Source: Holothuria scabra
Lineage: Eukaryota > Echinodermata > Holothuroidea > Aspidochirotida > Holothuriidae
Assembly (NCBI GenBank): GCA_037179385.1
Contig: CM074196.1
Location: 32,884,486-32,948,485 of the forward strand
Length of the DNA: 64,000 nucleotides
Reading direction: 5' to 3'
Shown here: piece by piece, positions 1 through 12,629 of the stretch
How the letters are laid out: every line of letters starts with the position of its first letter
Numbering within the stretch: position 1 is the stretch's first letter
The notes under the pieces: model-generated
What the model saw: the letters and a program-made list of their open reading frames with translations, nothing else
Databases searched by the model: none
What the model was told of the DNA's origin: nothing
Made by a program: the position numbers and the translations under genes

Positions 1-285
1 CATCACTTTTCCCCTCTGTAAGATGGTTTGCTCTTTGGCTCTAGCAGGTTTAATCTTTATCTTCAAAAAGTAGCCCATTATTACATTCAAATCGAGACCT
101 GACGATAACTCAAAATATGATGACTGAGAGGGATAGAAACATGAACGTCCACAGGTAGGGGCCAGGAAGGAACTTGCCCTCCCCTGAAAAAAACGAAGAA
201 AACTAACTGAGAAAAAGACGAAGAAAAAATTCTTAACAGTTCACTCAGTGTTTTCCCTATTAATATGCGTAAAATATATGCTTTA

Positions 286-624
286 GAAATGCCATTTCCA
301 GCAATCTTAGAGGCATTTTGGGCCAATATTTTCTTGCGCTCCACGCCAACTCATGGTGGCGCCGAAATTCCCCCCTAAATGAATTTTTCCCCTTCCCTGC
401 ATTGCTTCTGCTGAGGCTCATGGATAGAAAATTTAAACATGTTTTAATAGAAAAACTTGCTGTGGAGAGATGGCAAAATAGTCTTCTACCAGGTGCGGAA
501 AATCAAATGGAAAGTCCGAAAGCCGTGGCTTTGATCGTGCTGAGGCTTAGGGTATTTACGCCTTCGAAGCGCCCCTGCGGACCATTTTCGCCCCCTCTGA
601 CCGAAATCCCTAGCTCCGCCACTG
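286..624 (+). mobile_element. hAT-like element, right-terminal fragment
   Basis: The right end reads CTAGCTCCGCCACTG at 610-624, the reverse complement of the CAGTGGCGTAGC-type ends seen elsewhere in the window. At 286-370 it holds the subterminal module found in the complete elements (a GCCATTTCC-like start, then CGCTCC and a dyad around ATGGTGGCGC). No matching left end is visible in the window, so the element is truncated or begins before base 1. No transposase coding is visible. Confidence 0.55.
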
Positions 625-973
625 GTGTATTAACATAGGATAATGCACGAGGTTATGCAAGTTATACACCGGGCGCAGTCCTAGTTCATCCAGCATAAGC
701 ATTAAATCATTCTGTTCTAATAATAAAGTGGAGTTCAGAGTTATTTAACCTTGTTCCTTCATACTAGAAATGATTTGATTTAGGCTGCGATAAGGAAAGA
801 AAAATTCGTTTGTGGAAGAGTAACCACTTAAACCATGGAAGTACTTCCATGCTTAAACAGTACAGCCCATTGTAAAATGGAATAGCATAAGATCAGCTAA
901 TTTTACCTTTGTCGTGACTTTATCCTAGGATAACACACAGTCACCAAAGAGCTATGGACCAAAAGGAACTAAG

Positions 974-2961
974 CAGTGGCGTAGCTAGGATTTTTTCCAG
1001 GGGGGGGGGGGGGGCAAAGGTATGAAATTTCCCCCAAACTTTTCCCGGTCAATGTGTATGTATTTCATATAAAACATGCAAACTTACGAGTATAACAATA
1101 TTACCATGTCATTTTGTTATATTACCTGCATTTTAATCTTAAAGTAAAACATAGAGCAATCGGAAATAACAAAGTATATTATTTTGGTAAGCAATATCTG
1201 GTTTATTTGTATGTACTAACGCAGTGGCGTACGCAGGATTTCTCTGAAGGGGGAGGGGCATGCAGTATGGTCTAAGGGGAGGGGTGTCAGGAAATTTTTT
1301 GACGTTTTCAAGGAGCCTAGATGCAAAATGGTGCAAGATTTTCGACTTTGACAAGAACAGTGTTAAAAGTTGAATCGTTGTGGTTCATGGGGATAAAACT
1401 GAAACTTTTGTGTCTTGACATGCATTTCCTTATGCCATTTTTGCTACCTTACGGAGAAAAACTTGTCATTAAATTTGCACACTTTTAGGAGTCAAAATAA
1501 GAGAGCATTGATCGGTATTTGTGGTTTTTTCTTGGCCACAAAATGTTCTTTGGCATAAAGATTATCAAAGCAGAGCGCCACCATTGGTTGGCGCTGAGCG
1601 TAGAGAAAATTTGGAAAGATCAGACCCCTTAGATGGCCGGAAATAGCATTTTCCAGGCTAATACGAAGAATCTAGCCAGTCGCTTTCTTCTTTTGTCGTT
1701 TGAAATAAAATGATCACTTCAATATATGTTCGCAAACTGCAAAGTGATCAGAGAGTTAAGAGCTAATTTTACCCCAAAAATGTAATTTTGCCCCAAAGAC
1801 CGAGCAAAACGCCACCATTAGTTGGCGCGGAGCGTAAAGAAAATTTCGAAAAATCAGACCCCTCAGATGGTCAAAATAGCGTATTTATGCTTGTAAAGAG
1901 AATCTAAACATGTAGTCTTTTTTATCGATGCCACCAGTGGGAAGCAGAGTCTACCTTTTAAAGTAAAAACTGGAATTTGACAGAATTTGCCTAGGTCTAT
2001 TTGTAGGAATTAAAAAAAAGTTGGCATCACTGAAAGACCTTGCAGGGACAATCCTGCCTCTTTGAAAATTTCTGAAAATTGGGTGTCCTTATAAGCAATC
2101 TGGTGCCACGTATGCTATCTTTTGAAGTAAAATCTGTGTTAATAAAGTTAGACTACGTATTTTTAAGAACAAAGAAAAAATGGCATCTGTGAGGGGGGAA
2201 TGGCCCAATGGCCTCCCCTTCGCACGCCACTAAGGAGGTCTAATAGTGGCTCGATCACACAGGATATCCTGTTAGAAAAGCAGTCTGTTAAGTGTAGTAG
2301 GCTACAAGGTACTCATTGTCCATTTATTGTTACACTCAAAGTGAGCAGAAAGCTATTTTCCCGAACTAGCTTGTAAGCCTCCAAGGATTAGGCTAAGTAA
2401 CAAAATCTAAGTGTGCCAACGGATCCCGCTAATTCTAATTTCTAGATTAACTTTAAGTTTATCGTTGGTAATGGGATGTTTCAGCCCCATCCATCCTTAC
2501 GTACAGAGAGTAAAATCGTACAGCTACTGCTAGCTTGTAGAAGAACATAACAACCTCGGGGTCTACGGTAGTGACTTGTCAGTTTTCACATCCTTTTACT
2601 GACTTCCTAAAGTATCACCTGTATAACAGCTTCCTGTGCACTGAAATGCACTGATCATAACCCCCATGCGTATACAAGCACAAGAGAACATTCAATCTGC
2701 TACGCGGAGAGGACATTTCTGTGGAACGCGAATTGGGCCGGTTCATGAGACACTGACGAAATCTGAGTTAATTTGTTGCATGAAAATACGAATTATGTAT
2801 GAGAAATGTCTCACAATTTCTTATTCTAACAAAAAATTTGAGAATTTTTTGTAATAACAAGAAGATTCATCAATTTTCCCCATTTTCATCAAAGTTCCCC
2901 AAAAATTTTTCCAGGGGGGGCAAGTTGCCCCCCCCCCTGCCCCCCAGTAGCTACGCCACTG
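974..2961. mobile_element. Non-autonomous hAT-like element with perfect 8-bp TSD
   Basis: The left end is CAGTGGCGTAGCTAGGAT and the right end is its inverse (GTAGCTACGCCACTG), giving about 14 bp of terminal inverted repeat (TIR) followed by G/C homopolymer runs. The element is flanked by a perfect 8-bp duplication, gaactaag, at 966-973 and 2962-2969. An 8-bp TSD with CAG...CTG ends is the hAT signature. No transposase frame is visible in 1,988 bp, so it would have to be mobilised in trans. It carries two inverse-oriented copies of the subterminal module (about 1565-1650 and 1801-1890) and encloses a second pair of similar ends. Confidence 0.85.
1222..2232. mobile_element. Second hAT-like end pair nested inside the 974-2961 element
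   Basis: A left end CAGTGGCGTACGCAGGAT at 1222 and a right end CGCACGCCACTA at about 2221-2232 form another inverted pair inside the larger element. No clean 8-bp duplication flanks it, and the last base of the right end is changed (CACTA rather than CACTG). It is either an older nested insertion with eroded TSDs or an internal duplication of the terminus. Both copies of the dyad module lie inside this inner unit. Confidence 0.5.
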
Positions 2962-3470
2962 GAACTAAGGATAATGAATAAATCAAAATTTCTCAACAAC
3001 GGGAGTAAATTTTCACAGCAAATTCAGAGTATTTTGTTTTCAATTGAAACCGTTAAAGGAGGGCCAACACTAATTTCAGTTCATTCATATTACGAACGAT
3101 TACTAAGGCCTGCAGACAGAAGCAGACAAAGAGTCTCTTATCCAAGTTTATATGAGTGAAAAATGTTTTGTAGGTGCTCAGTATGAATTTTGATGCTAAG
3201 GGTGGTTCACATAATTTGAACACAACGATTTAACTTGTACAGCTTGTCATAGAATCTTTGAATAGCCTATTTGGAGAATCATTGTCCTTTAACACTGATT
3301 TGAAAAAAAAAACTGAAAAGTTTTGCTACACTTGACTTTGTCATATAGTGAATGCATCCTAACAACCCTACCTACAAAAAGTCACTATGTTATTGGTTTT
3401 CAGTTGTTACTTTAATCATGGAAGTACTTCCATACCTTAGTGAGATCTTGACACGAGCGGAGTGTTTTAA

Positions 3471-3685
3471 AGACCCAATTATCTCACCCCAAACAGAACC
3501 AACTCTCCTAACCTTTATTGCTTCAGGGTGAGTATAGAATGGTTTTATGTGTATAATCAAAACACTCTCAGTATATGCTTTGGTAATCTGCATTTTTGAA
3601 TTTACAGTCAGTCAAAAAGCTGGGCAAATGGAGAGTTTCTGTACCTCCTACAAGAAGTGTAGTTTGGGGTGAGAAGATTGGTCCT
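3471..3685. mobile_element. TTAA-flanked MITE, family T, copy 1
   Basis: The ends AGACCCAATTATCTCACCCC and its approximate inverse (GGGGTGAGAAGATTGGTCCT) are flanked on both sides by TTAA (3467-3470 and 3686-3689). Two longer copies lie at 28226-28512 and 44729-45025. TTAA target duplication is typical of the piggyBac and Kolobok superfamilies; there is no coding capacity. This 215-bp copy lacks an internal piece present in the other two. Confidence 0.75.
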
Positions 3686-4763
3686 TTAAATCATTAAGTC
3701 GAGAGTTAACCATATCCAATTTGTTTCAGTCCGAAAGCTTTACACCTTGTTCAGTGAGGGCTAATTCGGGGAAATTTGTAGTGTGCTTCCAAATACATCA
3801 AACTATTTGTTTATCTTGTACGTTGAAATGTGTCGGTGATTGACACTAATTGTTGCTTTGACTAACAATTACTTCATTTTCCAAATTATACGTCCTTGAG
3901 GACAGATAACTTTTTAGATTAGGCAGTTTAAACTCGTTACTTTTGCAATTTTTTTGTGGCTAATGTTGATGGAATATTTCGGAAGACGGAGACATCGGCT
4001 GTATGTTTGACATGCCTTGAGGAGCGTCGCAAGGAGAAACCAGGAAGTCTCGCATCACTTTAAGTTACTAGTGCTCCCTGTGCCTTAATATAAAATATTT
4101 TGAAAATTAAAACTCTCACTTTATCAGCCAATTGAAGACATCATGTCGTTAAGGTTTGAATGTCCAATGTGTTTTTTCAAAATTTTCCTCTTCCTCGAAT
4201 CTCCGGACTGAGTAATTTTCCCCGACTGACTACGGAGGTGGGGGAGGGAGAGTCTGTGCCCCGGCCCCCTTCGAAACGCTACTGTTCTCCCCCTTTCAGT
4301 ACAACTCCCAATTTAATTGTCTTTTAGTCAATGTTTGTTTGAAAACTGACATTGCCACTATTTCGTTTTTTTTCTCGAATCTCTGTAGTTAAAGAGCTTT
4401 GCCTCACGGACTTATACAAGTCCCTTTGTTTCAAACTAATGTCTTCAAGGGCAGCTAGGACCGGATCCAAGATTGTCGAAAAGGGTAGGGGAGGAGGGGA
4501 CTGGAATGTTCGCCATCCGGAAAGTCTTGGTGGGAGTGAAATATTATTACCATGATACGTCAAAAAAGTGGAAGTACCCCTACGCCTCCGCTGGATTATG
4601 GCAACATTGACTTCCAAGGTCTTCGTCGAGAGGTAGCTAAGCACGACAACGGTAAAAATTACAGAATAAAGTGGGCACAAATTTTTAAAATATTGTGAAG
4701 ACTTTCTCGCAAAAGATTTCCTGCTTAAACTAGCAGCACTGCGTTCCTCGCTTGCACCACGCG

Positions 4764-4806
4764 GGCGCGCGCGCGTGTGTGTGTGTGTGTGTGTGGGGGG
4801 GGGGGG
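4764..4806 (+). repeat. (GC)n(GT)n(G)n simple repeat
   Basis: Alternating GC gives way to GT and ends in a run of 12 G. This is alternating purine-pyrimidine sequence next to a G tract. Confidence 0.9.
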
Positions 4807-5231
4807 TAAGGGTGCAACAGGGGCCTCTGTCTACGGTTTGTCCTATATTTGTAATGAAGAAAATATCAGAAATATGTTGGTGTAAATATAACATAAAGGC
4901 GCCTTAAACCGACCTCTTTCAGGCATAAAATGAATGCTTTTTACCAGGATCTCACGGCCAGATTCCCGATTGGCAGTACAGATTCGGTCAGGGGCGTTGA
5001 TCTTATTTGTGAATTGGGGCAACAATTTTCAACAGCCGGAATCTCAAATCGTGTCCTTTACCGGACTCGTCTATAAGTAATCCACCCACATGAACGCGAG
5101 CGCACGCCCCCTATACACACCAACACACCAATACGCACCTACACACACATTGACTTGGATGTACACAATATATAGATAGATGGCGCTTAAAACACAGTAC
5201 AACTGGGTTAATGGGGGTTAAACCCCCCGTG

Positions 5232-5254
5232 ACACAATCCTGGCTACGCTCCTG
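5232..5254. mobile_element. Solo hAT-like right terminus
   Basis: The sequence ATCCTGGCTACGCTCCTG, ending at 5254, matches the right ends of the complete hAT-like elements at 16729-19464 and 33018-34620. A run of C lies just upstream. The left partner and TSD could not be identified, so only the terminus is claimed. Confidence 0.45.
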
Positions 5255-5728
5255 TATAGAAGCCCTAATGTCACCAGGCACCATATGTTACATTCCCATT
5301 ATTCTGCCTGTGAGTCTTTTTTTTTTAAATCCGACGGAATTATTTGAATTATTTACTACATATTTGTTCCCAATATTTTCATTGGTGGGAAGCCTTTCCC
5401 CCTGTCCCCAGAATCGACGCACGGGATCTAGTGTTTTAGACGATTTTTTTTTTGTTCTTCCCAACTTATAAGGATCAAATACAGTTCTATAAACTCTTTC
5501 AATACAGCACGCCCTCTTTCCTTTAAATATGTGATGCTGTTCACCATCAACAAGTAAACACGGTTAGTTCAGTTGGAAGCGACCTCTTTTAAAAAACTAA
5601 CCTGAAAAATATAACTTACTCGAGTAAGTTACTCCGTCTTAGTTGACCAAGACTTTATGGTCTTTGAAGGATTCCCTCAAAAGTTTATACACTTGGTGGG
5701 AAGATTTTTCGACAACAGTAAGTCTCAC

Positions 5729-5757
5729 CAGGGAGGTGTTATTATAACACCTCCCTG
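5729..5757. mobile_element. 29-bp miniature inverted-repeat insertion (two abutting TIRs)
   Basis: The arm CAGGGAGGTGTTAT, a single T, and the perfect reverse complement of the arm make a 29-bp palindrome. It is flanked by gtctcac (5722-5728) and gtcccac (5758-5764), a 7-bp duplication with one mismatch. The same arm starts the 703-bp element at 59433-60135, which has an exact 7-bp TSD. The simplest reading is a deletion derivative that kept only its two ends. Confidence 0.65.
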
Positions 5758-5879
5758 GTCCCACTGGGAGGCATTATTGAAAATTTGGTCTAAAAGAAAA
5801 ATGCGAACATCGACGTCATTATTTATTCACCCTCAACCCCCCCCCCCCACATTGTCGTGAAAGAATTCTACTCCCCTAC

Positions 5880-6185
5880 CGAGGGTTGTGGCTCTTTGCC
5901 CTGTTACAGATCCCACCCAAGGGCATGATCTCTCCCCGACTGACCCAGCGAACTCTGCCCGATTCAGCAAAATTTTGGCCAATAGGGGGAGGGGGATCAC
6001 CCCTCACCATGGCCGTAGCGGAATCCTACTCCAGCCCGGGTTGTGACTTTTTGCCCTGTTACAGATCCCACCAGAGGGCATAGCCTTTCCCCGACTGAGC
6101 CAGAGTACTCTGTCCGATTCAGCAAATTTTTAACAAGTAAGGGGGGAGGGGGCGCATCCCTCCCGTTTAGTACGGCCATGCCCTT
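5880..6185 (+). repeat. Two tandem copies of a ~155-bp unit
   Basis: TTGCCCTGTTACAGATCCCA begins at 5896 and recurs at 6051, and the rest of the unit follows with small differences: a CCCCGACTGA block, a CCGATTCAGCAAA block and a G-rich run. A third relative lies in reverse orientation at about 40565-40705. The unit ends in a GGGGGAGGGGG stretch. It has no coding potential and its family is unidentified. Confidence 0.75.
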
Positions 6186-6189
6186 CTTG

Positions 6190-9110
6190 AAAATTCTAAA
6201 TAGACGATGTTGGTAAATCTGGTATTTTCTGTCCCATGTGCGTGGCCCACGTGATTTATAGGGTCCTTTCCATATAAATGAATCCGGAACCAGGTGATAG
6301 TAAAAAATTGTGTATCCGATCATTTTTAATTTTAGTAATGATTTTGATTACCAATACCGCAGATGGCTGCAAACAGTCCAGAACCCTATAGTTAATTAAA
6401 AGATTTAGCAACACACCAAAACGAATGTTTTATGTGGTGTCACTTAACTCGATAAAATGTTCAAAGTTTAAATTTATTTTCCAGTATGGTTCAAGTTAGA
6501 AATTATTTACCCTTTAGTCGACTCTTACGACAGGCGGGAAATACTGTGAGCATATTCTACAACCCCCAGCCCACAGGGGCCCAGAACCCCATAATAAGCT
6601 GATTTAGGTCAGGTTTTGAACCGGATACCACCACTCACAACTTAAAAGCACAAGTTGGCGAAAGAAATGAGAAGTGGACACCAAATGGAGGCCAAATTTT
6701 AGGACCACATGGTAACCGTGTTTATGTATAGCTGGCCTTCTTTTCATTAGATAATGATGCAATACCTAGAGCGCAGCCGAAAGCACTGTATATCCGTTTT
6801 TCGTTAATTTAGCTATGGTAATGAATGCATCAAAATTTGTGAGTAAATGTCAATTCGTACCTTTAACTGACTAGGATTTGTCACTTGAAGCCCATAAATA
6901 TCAACATAAATCTTCGTAAATGAGAAATCCTAAAATGGAAAGTTGCTTCATTACCGTATTGTGTCTTGTTTTCGGAAAAAGGTTTGTGATTAATATTGAC
7001 CGAAATTAACTTACAAAAATGTTTATACTAGCAAGTTTTATCTCTATATATTACAAACAGTGAACAAATTGGTTTACTTTACATGGTGCCACGAATAAAG
7101 GATGTGTCAAAACAAACGTGCATGTAGCTTGCTCACCTATATAGACAGTGCGTTTTCTTTATATCATCGTGGTGCAGACAGAGCGGCACATTGAGTTGTT
7201 TTTGAAACTTCACCTAAGTTTGTACCCAGCCTTTAATGTATTCTTCACACCCCCATGAGTGGCAAATGGTCAAGCTTATACATAATCCTTAAAATAAATG
7301 CATCACAGTGAGTAAGTTACCATTTTGGTCTTTGAAAAAGTCGTGACCAAACATTTTTTTCAAATCATGCAGAAAACCGTTACAAGCCAGGATGTACCAA
7401 CTTCATTTTTTGCATAACTGTTGAATGCTAACAAAAGCACTGTCATGTATGTGGTACTATATGCGAGCCTATGTCCAATACGCTCGTTAAGTTATATCAA
7501 CTCCATATGTTCCTTTAAGGATAACGAAGTTAATAAATCATTGAATCACAAGTTCTCTCAAAGTTTTATGTTTTAATCATTCAGAGTAAAAACGGCTCAC
7601 ATTCCTATTGGTTTCTTGAATAAACCTATAGGCGAACCGGGGAGCTTGGGGGAACAAACCCAATGAAAAAGTGGGGTTAAATTTCATGTTCAGCCCCCTC
7701 CCTTCCCCTCTTTCTGGTATCCAGCTCCGTAAAGACCCCTTTCCGTTCCGCCTGACTCGATTAAACCATTGGACTGTCTACCGTCCTATCAAAGCAGTTC
7801 TAAAGGTGCAGTTACACCAAAGTAGATATAAACTTTACTTTTTCTTTTAACACCTTACGTTAAGAGGGGAACTTTTGTCACAAAACATTTAAAAAAACCA
7901 TCCGTGTTTGTGGTGTGATACAAAAAGTTGAGCCCACAAGACGCATCAAATTTCGGCTTTGGTATAAACTCGCTTTGAGTAGGTCTCGTATACTAGGTCT
8001 GAAATAATGTGTTTAAGCTCAAATAGGGCTATCCAATAGCACACTGTAGCTGATGTCAAATAGTGATGTGCGGACCGAAAGTTTCCACTTACGCTAGAAC
8101 ATGAATTTTACAAGTGGAATTTTGAAGTGGTTTCTGAAATTCTTCGAAGCTGTAAAGTTTGCTATAGGCTACATATTATAGACAAATTCTTAAAATTAAA
8201 AATTCGTGACCAATCGTAATTGTTCACCAAAAAGATACAAGCCAAAATACAATCATCTTCATAATTTCAAGATATTCTGTCATGTAAATGTTCATAATTA
8301 GTTTATGAGAGATTATTGGTACAACGAACTCTGCTGTGCGTTGTCAGGATCCTCGGAAAGCTCTGTGTAGGCATAGTCGTATCCATGGTGGGGAGCTGTA
8401 GGGTGCAAGTCATTTTCCCAAAATCGGACTCTGAAAAAAAAGTGCAATGGGACAAAAAATGACTTCATATTTAAGTACCATCAGATTGCATCTGAGAGTA
8501 CTTAAAGGGAAATAATGCGTTTGTTTTGCAAGAAAAATTTATCTTTTCAAAACTAGTAGGTTGATAGATTATAAAATATAAGACAGTATGGTAGCTTTCT
8601 TTTCAAGAAATAAGTTTCCCACAGACAGAAATTCAGTTGTTTGTTGCTCCAACATTTCTAATGATGCAACATCCATGGCTCTTCTTGCACGTAGTATATT
8701 AAAGAGATGTAGCTTAACTCTTTGTTGGGGTATTTTAAACACAGTATTCCCTTTTAAACATTAAAAAATTGTCATGGGTGAGGAAACCCTTCCACCGGCA
8801 GGCGATCAGGTCATGGAGTTGGCCACCCAACTGATTTTGTGATATTTTACGGCTCAATTTCTAACTTTCTGGTTTAATCTACACTTTGCAAAGTCTTTCT
8901 CGGCGATATCATTTCCTGAATAATGTTTTTAACTCTCCATCCAATCCATTAAATCCTTCCTCCTGTGTTCGCCTATCGCCCTTTTTCACGTCCGCCGCGA
9001 GGGTGGACACTGAATAAGAGAGTAAATTCATGGACAAGAAGTGATTGCGGGTCTTATCAAGAGAGTGTGAATTTCCATTTGGTAAATATTTTCCCAGCAG
9101 ACTCTGCTGA
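6190..9110. other. Unassigned intergenic sequence
   Basis: No supported gene or element boundary is visible here. A C-rich and G-rich stretch near 7630-7740 resembles eroded hAT-like sequence but has no readable ends. The rest is AT-rich sequence without repeats found elsewhere in this window. Confidence 0.4.
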
Positions 9111-9111
9111 G

Positions 9112-9376
9112 TCTATAGATAAATCCGATCAACTTTTGTATTTAGCGACTGTAGGCAGCCATTACTGGGGTCTATCAGCCTTAAATAGTCGCATTTGTTG
9201 TCCACATGTAACTTTAAACCCTCATTTACAGTGAAATCGAGAGAATCAAGAAGCATTACAGTGTACAATCATTCATGGTACCAGTTAGCAAAGAAACTGA
9301 AAGATTAAAAGATGATAGACCCGAGTTATGACCGACCAAGATCAGACCATCACTTGCTGTCCGGATTCGTCTCTAG
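9112..9376 (+). mobile_element. MITE family A, copy 1
   Basis: One of five copies in the window. The shared core includes GACTGTAGGCAGCCATTA, TCAGCCTTAAAT, a CAGTGAAATTGAGAGAATCA block and GATAGACCCCAGTTATG. The ends are inverted (a TCTATAGACGAATCC-like start and a GGATTCGTCTATAG-like end), so this is a short inverted-repeat element of about 265 bp. This copy is complete but diverged. It does not code. Confidence 0.7.
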
Positions 9377-9379
9377 GTT

Positions 9380-11030
9380 TAATCTAGCGGCCCTCACGAA
9401 CTTTTCCTCACTTGTGCCCTCGGTGCAACCAATTATGTGTACAGTGCTGACATGCAAATTGCTAATGTACTCTAAATACATAAACATAGGCAAACGAGAC
9501 GGGGTGCCGTGTAGGCACCCCCCCAAACTCAGCAAACACAGCTGGTCCATTCGGGTAAAACATGGACAAAAAATGATCCATTGTGCCATTATTCGAGCAA
9601 AAATTGTTCTTACATCCTACAGAAAATTACCCCCTTACGCCTTAATTACATTAACATTACATTACATTAATATTAATTTGGTCTGCCAAAAACTGATAAT
9701 AAAAAATATTAATCTACAAGTTATTCCAAAAAGAGCAAAAAACAAAAAAGAAAAGTTTTCTTGTATGTACCCTCCATTTCTGACGTACCCTTGAGTTCGT
9801 GAAACTTGTAGAAAGAGCCACAAAGAAACTTCATTTGGGTAATTATAAAACAACACAATACAAAAAAAAAAGATATGTGTCTCCTCTTCTTTCACATTCT
9901 GGGGAGAAAATCTCATTTTAACATTCTCGTAGCATCATTATAAAAATCGATGTTTTCCCCCAATTCTTCCCTTCAAGGGCCCACAGATGTGTTTCTTTTA
10001 CGGTAATTTATCACCAAATCGCATGGTCGCTGACGCTTGAAAAAAGTCAATGTCTAATAAACGAAGCGTAAATAGTGTTAGAGAATGAAACTGTCGTTGA
10101 TATTTCACGAGTACCAGCGGTAAGAAAATAAATTTGCCTCTTCATCCGATAAGACTTTTTCACCTGGCGTCACTGCTTCTTAAGGATTATTTCACATGTC
10201 AGGTAGTTTTGGTATAACATCCGTGATGAGACGCATGTCTTGTTGTCATGGCAACTGCTTGGTATCTTCAGAATCTTCAGCCTTGTTGCGCAGTTTTTCT
10301 ATTGCGATCAGACGACTTTCGATGTCCTCGGGCTACTTAGTTTGTCTTTGATTTTAAGTATCGCGTTAGACTTAAAGTAATATAAAATATGGGACTCTTA
10401 ACTTACCACTCGAACCGGAATATTGCGTTAGTATGACATGTGCATCAAGCAATACTAGGCAAAAAGTATATTCATCATTTCCATAAAAAAAACTGCCACT
10501 GAGGTCACAACAGGATTTGGTATGTTTGAGGGTTGCTTATTCGAAGCATTTCGGTGAAATTTGCATTGAAATCCTATGTGTGGCTCCCAAGATATGAGCA
10601 CGTAATGTTTTCACATTTTAAACAAAAAGAAAACTTGAAGCAAGCACATATGGCATCAGTGTCCCCACATTAGGCACAGGCTATTGTTTTCCTTTGAACT
10701 TTAGAGTCGATTTTCTCCTAAACAATCCCACATTATTAAAGTGTTAGTGCATCAGTGGCATGAAAACTTAACAAACCTTGCATCCGTCACAAGGAGGTCC
10801 TATTCTGATCAAGGGAAAAAAGCATGCTTTGTCAATGTGAGGAAGTGATACAAGCTCTGATGCCCTCATCTCACTTTGGAACACAAATCCACTTAACTTC
10901 ATTTAATGATATCTCGAGAAATACACGTCTGATTGGATGGAACTTTCACCACACTGTGTAGATATGGTTTCTCTTTCACATATGAAAATTTAATTTTTGC
11001 TTAAACTGCCCCTTTAAGACCATATCTAGG
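9380..11030. other. Unassigned intergenic sequence
   Basis: No gene, RNA or element boundary could be supported. The longest open frame here (about 160 codons from 9312) starts in MITE family A sequence, shows no recognisable domain and has low-complexity composition, so it is not called. Confidence 0.4.
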
Positions 11031-11032
11031 CT

Positions 11033-11275
11033 GGCCAATTCTGCCAGTTCTCACAGTAGCCAATATTCAAAACAAGAATTAAGCCAATTTTGCCAATTTC
11101 TCACAGTAAGAAAAACGACAATTTATCAAAATTTGTCATCTTCTCATAGTAACTAAAACTTAGACCACGAAACATTAGGCCAATTTCTTCTTGTTCTGAC
11201 GGTAGCCAACACTTTTCAAATGAAAATTTTGCGAATTTTGTCTTCTTTTAACAGTCGTAAAAACTAAGGAATCCA
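11033..11275 (+). repeat. Degenerate minisatellite, ~52-bp unit, about five units
   Basis: A pattern of GCCAATTTTGCCA... followed by TCTCACAGTAGCCAA recurs with the conserved CACAGTA-like box near 11051, 11101, 11154, 11207 and 11250. Units have diverged strongly but spacing stays at 43-53 bp. It is not similar to the other tandem arrays in the window. Confidence 0.6.
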
Positions 11276-11282
11276 AGAGAAA

Positions 11283-11475
11283 CAGCAGACGCTTCACACT
11301 ATTTTTGAAGCTACAGCTAAACCTCACAATTTTCTTTTTGTTTCTCTTCAACTTATCTTCATATTATTTTAGTACTTCAAAATTGCATACTTGAACCAAA
11401 CATTTAGTCCTAAGTAATTTTCACATTTGAGGAGAACAAATATTGTCACATGATCCACAAGAGCCAATCATGAAA
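11283..11475 (+). repeat. Dispersed repeat family X, copy 1
   Basis: The shared pattern is ACAGCTAAACCTCACAATTT, then CTTCA...CATATTATTTTAG, then TTTTCACATTTGAGGAGAA and ATTGTCACATGA. Related copies lie at about 19808-19998, 27845-28065 and 44070-44290. Ends are not sharply defined, although some copies begin near a TTAAAGGGCAGAA-like sequence. There is no coding. Confidence 0.55.
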
Positions 11476-11689
11476 CAGACCAGTCTACTTCACTACTTCA
11501 TCTTCCTTAAAGCCAATTTTCCCTTTAGACGAACGTACCGAATTGTCAAATTTAAAGAAAGATATCAACAGAACTTTGTCTTTGTGTCCCAAGCCTCCCT
11601 TCCCAGCAGTCGAGACTGTGAACACGACAACTACGACCATTACCTCACGTTGTGGTGTTTGAAAACAGAGAACAAGCATTCCTCTTTCA

Positions 11690-11876
11690 GTGCCACGATA
11701 CTGCGGGGTTTCAGGGTCCTAATCTGTAATCAGAACATTTTCAGTGTATGTTGTATAAAATGGGCTACTCTGCATTTTTTCAATTTGGGGTTGTTGGTCT
11801 TTAAGGTAGAGCTACTTGCGAATTACACCGCCAAAATAGAGTTACCTTCCACCTTCACTTTAAGAAGTTAAAGGGA
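11690..11876 (+). repeat. Possible eroded relative of MITE family T
   Basis: A stretch with TTTCAGGGT, AATCAGAACATTTTCAGTGTATG, CTCTGCATTTTTTCAA parallels the interior of the TTAA-flanked MITEs. Termini are not recognisable. As in two other places, it lies downstream of a family X repeat. Confidence 0.3.
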
Positions 11877-12539
11877 AGTGATGAGGTTTAGGCCTAAAGG
11901 CGCCTACCTTGGATACGGGAAAGATAACTTTAATCAATACTTCGATCTCACCAACGAGCACCAGCATCACCTTCATCTAATGAATTTCGGGAAGTTGAAT
12001 CCTCTGAAAATAAGGATGTATGGGTGTTTTTTATCTACGAAAAACTTACGTCTTGAAAAACATGTTTCTTTACATCCTCATGCTGAATAATCTGTCATTA
12101 ACTGAACATAAACTGATAAACACTAGTTTTAAATCTGTGATTTTTTAATACAAAGCGCGATATTTCCTAGCTAACGTCACCACCTGATCTGTCTTAACAC
12201 AACCTCTTATTTTTTCACGTCCAAAGGAGTTACCGTATCAAATGTATAAAATAGATCAATAATTAGCTCTTGGCTTTTGCTATGTCTGTCAAGTCAAGAA
12301 CCCTAACCCTAAGGTCAAGAATCACGTTTGCTCCGGAAATTCTCTTCAATTTTCCTTGAATAGAAATTTAACCAGAATTCCACTCTAATACAGCCCAAAT
12401 CCTAGACCCGGGTGTTTTCGAAATAATACATCACGCAAACTGTATTTATCTACTTTGAAAACTGAAGTTAAAATCACATCTTCGATTGATATTTGACCGA
12501 TGGTGGCAACATACGATACTAAAAATTGTAGACCAAAAC

Positions 12540-12625
12540 TGACCGCCGGCGTCCTTTTCAGATTTTTAACAGTTTCTGCATGCTTTTCTCGCCCCTCTGA
12601 GTAAAACTCCCTAGCTCCGTCACTC
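12540..12625. mobile_element. Eroded hAT-like terminus
   Basis: GCCCCTCTGAGTAAAACTCC followed by CTAGCTCCGTCACTC resembles the right end at 585-624 (a GCCCCCTCTGACCGAAATCC block and CTAGCTCCGCCACTG). No partner end or TSD was found. Confidence 0.4.
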
Positions 12626-12629
12626 ACAA

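Noticed and set aside
9312..9794. A 160-codon frame
   Set aside because: Its first part is MITE family A sequence and the remainder is lysine/isoleucine-rich AT-driven sequence.
12301..12313. Interstitial telomere repeat (CCCTAACCCTAA)
   Set aside because: Only about two units; expected by chance and not supported by a longer array. The CCTAA-rich stretch at 51655-51710 is irregular.
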